Shown: positions 13,567-18,308 of the stretch, one piece after another
Layout of the letters: every line of letters starts with the position of its first letter
How positions within the stretch are numbered: the first letter of the stretch is position 1
Assembly: GCA_015067375.1 (NCBI GenBank)
Contig: SVMQ01000015.1
Location: 1 to 18,308, forward strand
Length of the DNA: 18,308 bases
Origin: Oscillospiraceae bacterium
Lineage (GTDB): Bacteria; Bacillota; Clostridia; Oscillospirales; Ruminococcaceae
Direction: 5' to 3'
Translations under genes and position numbers: made by a program
The notes under the pieces: model-generated
Databases searched by the model: none
Told to the model about the DNA's origin: nothing
The model's input: the letters and a program-made list of their open reading frames with translations, nothing else

Positions 13567-13685
13567 TCTCAATTGCAGTCAACTTCGTATCGGCTCTTGC
13601 TGAAATTTCCAATCATCAAAGCGCTTTGGAATTAAAGTCGTAGACCAACAAAATAAAAATGAGCCAAAATACATTTCAGTCTATA

Positions 13686-14246
13686 CTATTTAGTCAATTC
13701 TTTTCCACACTTAAAACAGAAATGATAAGCTGCGTTATTCTTAGTTCCACAATTTGTGCAGTATAATTCATTATTGCAAGGCTCTAATACTGGATAACAT
13801 TTTGCTTCATTATCGTTAGATATATTTTGCGAAATTACATTACCAGCATTTTGTTTAAATGTATGATATACTATTACTACTGGAGAAGTCGGAGCAAATT
13901 TTGTTCGCTTATTAAATTGAGTAGTGCCATTAATAGATATTTCTTCGACTTCACCGTCTTTAGTTATCCAGCCTTTAACTAAGTCTTTCTTTTCAATATA
14001 AGTAATATCTAAAAATCCACACGCAACAAATGCAGCGCGAGCTTTCAAATAATGATCCCCAATTAATTCGTTTATATTTGGCGACTTAATCTCAACTGTG
14101 TGATTGTATGCTGCTGGCTTATGACCACTGTTATTCTTTTCAGATGATTCCATTATACCACAAGCGGTATTTAACGTAACCTCACCAACAGTTTTTATTA
14201 TCGATTTCGTCGCTACTGTTGTTACTATTTTTCCTACAATTCCCAT
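13686..14246 (-). CDS. AT-rich orphan: PASTA-like domain plus C-terminal zinc ribbon
   Basis: This 186-residue soluble protein has three parts. Residues 1-37 are a hydrophobic/amphipathic helix (GKIVTTVATKSIIKTVGEV). Residues 54-128 form a PASTA-like alpha/beta unit: a helix in ARAAFVACGF, then DITYIEKKDLVKGW, the GEVEEISING turn and VVIVYHTF. Residues 161-184 form a zinc ribbon (CTNCG, CFKCG). The function is unknown; similar small PASTA-like proteins occur as strain-specific genes in clostridia. Its composition differs sharply from its neighbours: one sampled 60-base row (13681) has 18 G+C, against 36 in row 14581 of the GHKL gene. This suggests recent acquisition. I see no separate good promoter; it lies 82 bases past tRNA-Leu and could be read from the tRNA promoter. 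GGTGGGTG before the ATG may serve as the ribosome binding site. Confidence 0.78.
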   Translation of the reverse strand: MGIVGKIVTTVATKSIIKTVGEVTLNTACGIMESSEKNNSGHKPAAYNHTVEIKSPNINELIGDHYLKARAAFVACGFLDITYIEKKDLVKGWITKDGEVEEISINGTTQFNKRTKFAPTSPVVIVYHTFKQNAGNVISQNISNDNEAKCYPVLEPCNNELYCTNCGTKNNAAYHFCFKCGKELTK

Positions 14247-14294
14247 AGTTCACCCACCATCCCAGAAAGTAATCATCCATACCGCATTTTACAA

Positions 14295-14324
14295 AAGCTC
14301 CAGCAAAATGAATTACTGAAGCTT
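14295..14324 (-). terminator. Weak hairpin after tRNA-Leu
   Basis: Minus-strand AAGCTTCAG and CTGGAGCTT pair over 9 bp (one T-G) with a 12-base loop, followed by only TTG. It may end the tRNA transcript partly and let some read into the AT-rich gene. Confidence 0.4.
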
Positions 14325-14327
14325 TAC

Positions 14328-14410
14328 TGGTGCGCCTGACAGGACTTGAACCTGCACGCTTTCGCATTGGAACCTAAATCCAACGTGTCTGCCAATTCCA
14401 CCACAGGCGC
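14328..14410 (-). tRNA. tRNA-Leu (anticodon TAG)
   Basis: Class II cloverleaf on the minus strand: acceptor GCGCCTG/CAGGCGC, anticodon loop TTTAGGT within TTGGA/TCCAA, long variable arm TGCGAAAGCGT, T-loop GTTCAAG, discriminator A and encoded CCA. It reads CUA and related leucine codons. Confidence 0.97.
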
Positions 14411-14429
14411 ATATTTATATCACATTAAT

Positions 14430-14458
14430 ATTATACCACAACTTCAGCCTTATGTCAA
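14430..14458 (-). promoter_or_regulatory. Consensus sigma-A promoter of tRNA-Leu
   Basis: Perfect TTGACA (14458-14453) and perfect TATAAT (14435-14430) on the minus strand, 17 bases apart, about 20 bases before the tRNA. Confidence 0.93.
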
Positions 14459-14483
14459 GCCGAAACCTCCGCACAAAAGTTAT

Positions 14484-14503
14484 CCCCTCGGTCGCCCGAG
14501 GGG
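14484..14503 (-). terminator. Terminator of the GHKL ATPase gene
   Basis: Minus-strand CCCCTCGG and CCGAGGGG form a perfect 8-bp stem with loop GCGA, 7 bases after the stop codon. It is followed by ATAACTTTTG, so the T run is interrupted, but the stem is very stable. Confidence 0.75.
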
Positions 14504-14510
14504 AATTTGT

Positions 14511-17500
14511 TTACTTGGTGTTGTCCTCGACCCACTTGGCTGCCATCATGGGCGACAGGATGATATCCAGTGTTTCCTGTGCGCCGTCGTAGATGTTCTC
14601 AGCCACTGCGCTTCCGTCCTCAGAAGCCTCGCATACATCGTATGTCACCTGCGGACGATACTTGATGCGGCAGTACAGGAACTCGGGCGGGATGTAGTCG
14701 ATCATGCCGATCTCCTCAAGCCAGAGGAACGGGGACATACCGCCGATGCTGATGTCGTCGATTATCCAGCCACCTGCGTTGATAGCGTCGTTAGCACATA
14801 CGTACAGCGAGAAGTTGAACTTCTGCTCCTTGTCGCCGTTGAGCAGTCCGATAGAGAAACTCTTGAGCGAGAAGCTGTTGATGATATCCGACTGGTAGTC
14901 ACAGCACTGGCAGATACCGCCGTAGCCGTACAGCTTGGCATTGATGTCGCGTGCGAAGTAGTTCTTGTAAACTCTGGGCTGCTTGATGCCAGCAATGCGC
15001 TTGATCTCGCCGCGCAGGAAGCCGAACTCATCCTTGCGGATGGTGGGAACAGGCTTGAGATAATAGGGCAGCTGATCCAACAGCACCATATTAGGCTCCT
15101 CTGTGCTGGAATACAGCGCAGTCAGGATACCTGCAGTCTTTCCTGTGAGGATGAACTCCACGAACTTGGAGAACGCGGGCTTTGGCTGACCCTCGCGCAG
15201 CACGATATACTTCACGGTCTTAGCCTTGTCTGCATCAGAGATAGGCTCAGCCATGTCGATTATCTTGAGTATCTTGTTGTTTGCGTCGATAAGTGCGATC
15301 TTGTCAAGTGCAAGGTCGCATACATAGATCTTGCCTATCATCTCCTCGATATCAGCAGCAGAGCCGCAGTCGGGCAGCGCTGTCAGTATCTCCGCGGAAT
15401 CGAAGCTGTAGTGCGCGGTGGAGTACGGGAAGTCGAACACGCGGTTGTTGAACATTCCGCTGTCGATAAGCACATAAACGTCACCGATTATCTCAAGCAG
15501 ATCGGTGTTGGTAACAACAGGCGGTATCATGAACTGCTTGCCGTAAGCAGCAAAGCGGTAGCGCTTGTTGATATCCAGTGCGAGAGTTACCTCGCCGCCC
15601 TGTGCCTTGATCTCACGCAGGAACTCCATAGTGTCCTTGCCGTTGGTGAAGGAGTTCATCAGCAGCGTTACAACGGAGTTGTATACCTGATGGTTCTCAA
15701 AACGCATCTCGTGCGCAGAAACAACATCCATAGCCTTCTTGAGGTTGCCGATGTTGATCTTGGATACCTCGAACTGGATCGTGGTAGCGCCCGATGTGAT
15801 AATGAACTGGAAGTACTTCATGCCGATGCGGTAGCTCTCTCCGAACATCTCGTCGATCACCGCAAACGCCTCTGCAAGCGCATTTTCATCAGCAACAGCG
15901 CCGTCAACGACACAGTTGTTCAGCTTTAGGCTGATGATGCTGCTGAAGCCTTCGGACAGACCATAATCACGGATGTGCTTGTTCTTGTCCGAGGACATGA
16001 GGAATACCTCATCGTTCTCATGGAACGCATAAACATACTCGCTTCCGCTCTCGTCGGTAGCCTGCTCATGCCAGTTGTACTTTGCAAACAGAACGTGATC
16101 GTTCTCGCCCTTGAACCATGCTTCCATCTGATCAAGGTCGTTGTACAGCATCTGCATAGCGGAGCCGTCCTCATGCTCCTCCTTGGTGATGCCGCTGTGC
16201 TCGGTGAAGAAGCCGTTCTCCTTGATCTCTGTGAATGTCACAGGCTCCTCGATATTGGGAAGCTTGATGGAGATGGACTCGCAGAACTTCTCGTTAAGGC
16301 CCTTTACGAGAGAGCTGGTGTTTATGTAGTTGTAGAAGAACTCGAATACATACTGTCTGGGGCGCAGCATATAGCGGTCAGCACTGTCGGGACGCTTTGC
16401 AAGCTCCAGCACGAACAGCTTCTTGTATCTGTCCACGATGTCCACGATATCCTCTTCGATCTCAGCGGACACTTTCTCGATGCAATCATGGCGGATACCC
16501 GCACGGTTGTTGGTGATGAACTCGTTGGGAACGCTGACGAAGAACGCGGACAGCTGCTCCTGCAGGAACTCCTGACGGCTCGCCTTGACAAGACCTGTAA
16601 GCTCGTAGGTGGAGAAGTAGTTATACTTGTTCATCAGCACCTTTGCAGCCTCGCGTCTTGCGCCGCTGATAGCGAACGGAATGAGATATACAAAGCCGTC
16701 GTTCTCCATGTGGATGAAGTCTGCAACGCTCTTGCCGTTCTCAAAGAAACGCACCTTGGGCAGGTCGTTCTCGTCCTTGCGGAACTCCTGGATCTTATAT
16801 ACAACCTCGGGCTTGCCGAAGCTGATGATAGCGATGTTGAATGTACGGGAGAGGGTCTCCTGCTCGTCGGTCGCCTTGAGGTGCTTTTTACGGATGAACG
16901 CAAAGCACAGGTCTACCATGTTCATGTAGTCGCCCTTTTCGGAACACATGGTAACAAGGTTGTGATGCAGCTTCTTCTGGCTCTCCTCGTCCAGACCGAA
17001 CACGATCTCGGTGTGGTTGAACTTGGGGCCGTTAAGCTCCAGCTCGCGCACCTTGAGCGTGCCGCCGTCGTTTACTACACGCAGCGAGTAGTTGTTGGAA
17101 CGCATCTTGAACCAGTCAACGTTCGCAAATACGCTCTTCGCACCAAGACCGAAGCGGCCCTCGCGCTCCTTGTTTCCGTCGTTTCTGCCGACAGAGAGGT
17201 AATAGAATACCTGCTCAAGACTGAATCCCGTCTCGTTGTAGGTCAGCTTTACCTGACCCTCGTCAAGGAATTCGATCATTACCTTGATGTCGTTCTCTTC
17301 GTAATCACAGCCGAAAACGTTCTGCAGCAGCTCGCGGATGATGGACTCGCGCGGATAATCCTGCATCATGCCCGTCACGTTGATAGCGCTTCTGCCTGTG
17401 TACATACTGTTGAAATAGTCCTTGAACGGTGTGCTGTCCACATCGCCCGAATAGAGCATCGTCTGCAGCTTGCCAAGCACGCCCTTCATGGCTTCCTTAT

Positions 17501-17567
17501 CGCCTGATGTGTGATGCTCAAAAAAGTCACCGAGCAGCTTTTCAACAAGCTCATAGCTTTCGCTCAT
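14511..17567 (-). CDS. Large GHKL/HSP90-fold ATPase, sacsin-like
   Basis: The 1018-residue protein has an N-terminal ATP-binding fold. The N-box is RELLQN (78-83, with E79 and N83), YNETGFS (110-116) takes the place of the usual DxGxG loop, and GRFGLGAKSVF (137-147) is the glycine-rich lid. Motifs of the form N-x-x-x-F followed by G-FG-G-KSVF are typical of sacsin-like HSP90 relatives, in which the usual aspartate is replaced; here the position is tyrosine. The remaining ~850 residues have no domain I can name. A cluster CQCC (886-889) with C924 in YVCANDA could be a treble-clef zinc site. No membrane span is seen. A chaperone-like or defence-type ATPase is plausible. It is preceded by GGGG 7 bases before the ATG and follows the upstream gene by 78 bases with no visible promoter, so the two are probably one operon. 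Confidence 0.82.
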   Translation of the reverse strand: MSESYELVEKLLGDFFEHHTSGDKEAMKGVLGKLQTMLYSGDVDSTPFKDYFNSMYTGRSAINVTGMMQDYPRESIIRELLQNVFGCDYEENDIKVMIEFLDEGQVKLTYNETGFSLEQVFYYLSVGRNDGNKEREGRFGLGAKSVFANVDWFKMRSNNYSLRVVNDGGTLKVRELELNGPKFNHTEIVFGLDEESQKKLHHNLVTMCSEKGDYMNMVDLCFAFIRKKHLKATDEQETLSRTFNIAIISFGKPEVVYKIQEFRKDENDLPKVRFFENGKSVADFIHMENDGFVYLIPFAISGARREAAKVLMNKYNYFSTYELTGLVKASRQEFLQEQLSAFFVSVPNEFITNNRAGIRHDCIEKVSAEIEEDIVDIVDRYKKLFVLELAKRPDSADRYMLRPRQYVFEFFYNYINTSSLVKGLNEKFCESISIKLPNIEEPVTFTEIKENGFFTEHSGITKEEHEDGSAMQMLYNDLDQMEAWFKGENDHVLFAKYNWHEQATDESGSEYVYAFHENDEVFLMSSDKNKHIRDYGLSEGFSSIISLKLNNCVVDGAVADENALAEAFAVIDEMFGESYRIGMKYFQFIITSGATTIQFEVSKINIGNLKKAMDVVSAHEMRFENHQVYNSVVTLLMNSFTNGKDTMEFLREIKAQGGEVTLALDINKRYRFAAYGKQFMIPPVVTNTDLLEIIGDVYVLIDSGMFNNRVFDFPYSTAHYSFDSAEILTALPDCGSAADIEEMIGKIYVCDLALDKIALIDANNKILKIIDMAEPISDADKAKTVKYIVLREGQPKPAFSKFVEFILTGKTAGILTALYSSTEEPNMVLLDQLPYYLKPVPTIRKDEFGFLRGEIKRIAGIKQPRVYKNYFARDINAKLYGYGGICQCCDYQSDIINSFSLKSFSIGLLNGDKEQKFNFSLYVCANDAINAGGWIIDDISIGGMSPFLWLEEIGMIDYIPPEFLYCRIKYRPQVTYDVCEASEDGSAVAENIYDGAQETLDIILSPMMAAKWVEDNTK

Positions 17568-17599
17568 AAATACGCCCCGTTTCTCCGCACCTTGTATTT

Positions 17600-17630
17600 A
17601 CGCCAAGCCCTGTGCGGTGTGGCTTCGCGT
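17600..17630 (-). promoter_or_regulatory. Intercistronic hairpin before the GHKL gene
   Basis: ACGCGAAGCC and GGCTTGGCGT on the minus strand pair over 10 positions with one G-G mismatch and an 11-base loop. No T run follows. It fills most of the 78-base gap between the two genes and may tune the amount of the downstream product. Confidence 0.45.
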
Positions 17631-17645
17631 TAATGGAAAAGGATA

Positions 17646-18308
17646 TCAGATACCCTCGTTGTATATCTTGATATAATCTCTGAAGCTCCTGTCAGAATCC
17701 TGCTCGCGCACTCTGTATCTCCAGATACCGAAGAGTACGGGATACTGGATGCTGTCGCCAAGCTCTGAAAGCTCGTTCTTTATGTTAAGATGGAAATTCT
17801 CGCCGCTGTGAAGCTCGTCGATGTGCTTCTTTGCTTCCTCGACTCCGCTTACCGCCTCAGCCGCGAAAGACTGGGACTTCCAGCCCTCGTCCTTGAAGCT
17901 TGCGCTCATCGCGGAAAGCTTATCGGCTGCGATCTTTTCGATCCTGCCGTCATTGCGGACGCAAAGTCCGTCAAGCGCATTTATCGCTGCGGTTATCTCC
18001 TCGTGAGTGGAGTCCTTCGTCAGTCCAAAGCCCTTGCAGATACGCTGCAGCAGCTTGTCAGCAAACTCAGCCAGCTGCTTTGCTGTGGTGATCTTTTCCG
18101 TACCGAATACAGCGTAGTCACCCTTGAACTTCTTTATCAGATCGAAGCAGCTGTCTACCTCGCTTGCGTAGCCAACGACATAATTCAGGTCGTCAAATAC
18201 GCTGCAGAGATGCTCGCCCTTGTCCTCGATATCCAGCAGGATGTTCCTGCAGGGGAGATCGCTCAGGAAAGCGGATGCCAGACTGCCGTAAAGCGCCTTG
18301 TCAAGCAC
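17646..18308 (-). CDS. Unknown soluble protein, C-terminal part (cut by window edge)
   Basis: I do not recognise this family. The visible 220 residues are soluble and mixed alpha/beta. They include a short strand region near the visible start (CRNILLDIEDKGEHL, then LNYVVGYASEVD), a long helical middle with many alternating charges (about 75-175), and a C-terminus YPVLFGIWRYRVREQDSDRS. A GTG lies exactly at the right edge, but with no upstream bases to test for a ribosome binding site the gene most likely continues beyond the window. It lies directly upstream of the GHKL ATPase with no terminator between, so the two products probably act together. Confidence 0.7.
   Translation of the reverse strand: MLDKALYGSLASAFLSDLPCRNILLDIEDKGEHLCSVFDDLNYVVGYASEVDSCFDLIKKFKGDYAVFGTEKITTAKQLAEFADKLLQRICKGFGLTKDSTHEEITAAINALDGLCVRNDGRIEKIAADKLSAMSASFKDEGWKSQSFAAEAVSGVEEAKKHIDELHSGENFHLNIKNELSELGDSIQYPVLFGIWRYRVREQDSDRSFRDYIKIYNEGI

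Noticed and set aside
13617..13628. 12-base palindrome CAAAGCGCTTTG downstream of the AT-rich gene
   Set aside because: No T run follows on either strand and there is no gene start nearby for it to control; a chance palindrome is as likely.
14328..14410. Attachment site of an integrated element at the tRNA-Leu 3' end
   Set aside because: No repeat of the tRNA 3' end was seen between here and the DUF378 gene, and no integrase is present in the window.
17612..17620. Nine-base match GTGCGGTGT shared with the gap at 6278-6286
   Set aside because: Nine bases in 18 kb is weak, the surrounding bases differ, and only one of the two copies falls in a hairpin loop.

Overview
The window looks like the chromosome of a spore-former-type Firmicute, most likely a mid-GC clostridium of the Ruminococcus/Oscillospiraceae kind. 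The evidence is textbook TTGACA-17-TATAAT promoters, purine-rich ribosome binding sites (AGGAGG, GGAGGT), tRNA genes that encode their own CCA ends, a LysM gene starting like clostridial/Bacillus germination proteins, and family matches to Bacillus YceG/YceH and YuzA. The genus is an inference. Every gene except one small DUF378 gene lies on the minus strand, so the window reads biologically from right to left.

Right end (17646-14484): an unrecognised partial gene is followed by a 1018-residue GHKL/HSP90-fold ATPase of the sacsin-like type, closed by a GC-rich hairpin. Middle (14458-12718): a tRNA-Leu(TAG) with a consensus promoter is followed by an AT-rich orphan encoding a PASTA-like/zinc-ribbon protein. 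A plus-strand DUF378 membrane protein comes next, then a tRNA-Val(TAC)-Asp(GTC)-Gly(GCC) operon with a consensus promoter and tandem terminators.

Main region (12666-254): a nine-gene Ter stress operon runs from a perfect sigma-A promoter to a 12-bp-stem terminator. In order of transcription it encodes a TerY-type von Willebrand A protein, a PP2C phosphatase, a Ser/Thr-kinase-like protein with a zinc ribbon, a PMCA-like Ca2+ P-type ATPase, canonical TerD, a beta-helix/TerD fusion, YceG, TelA (YceH-like) and a three-span membrane protein of unknown function. TerY, phosphatase and kinase form the known TerY-P phospho-signalling triad. TerD is a Ca2+-binding protein, and a Ca2+ pump occupies the place where a TerC membrane protein is often found. 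YceG and TelA are the cytoplasmic pair seen in the Bacillus yce operon. The simplest reading is a Ca2+- and phosphorylation-controlled envelope or stress complex, with TerD and the TerD fusion as sensor/scaffold, the pump setting local Ca2+, and YceG/TelA as effectors. That joint role is inference.

Left end (234-1): downstream of the Ter terminator, a separate promoter drives a LysM-domain protein cut by the window edge. No CRISPR array, insertion sequence, rRNA or replication origin was seen.
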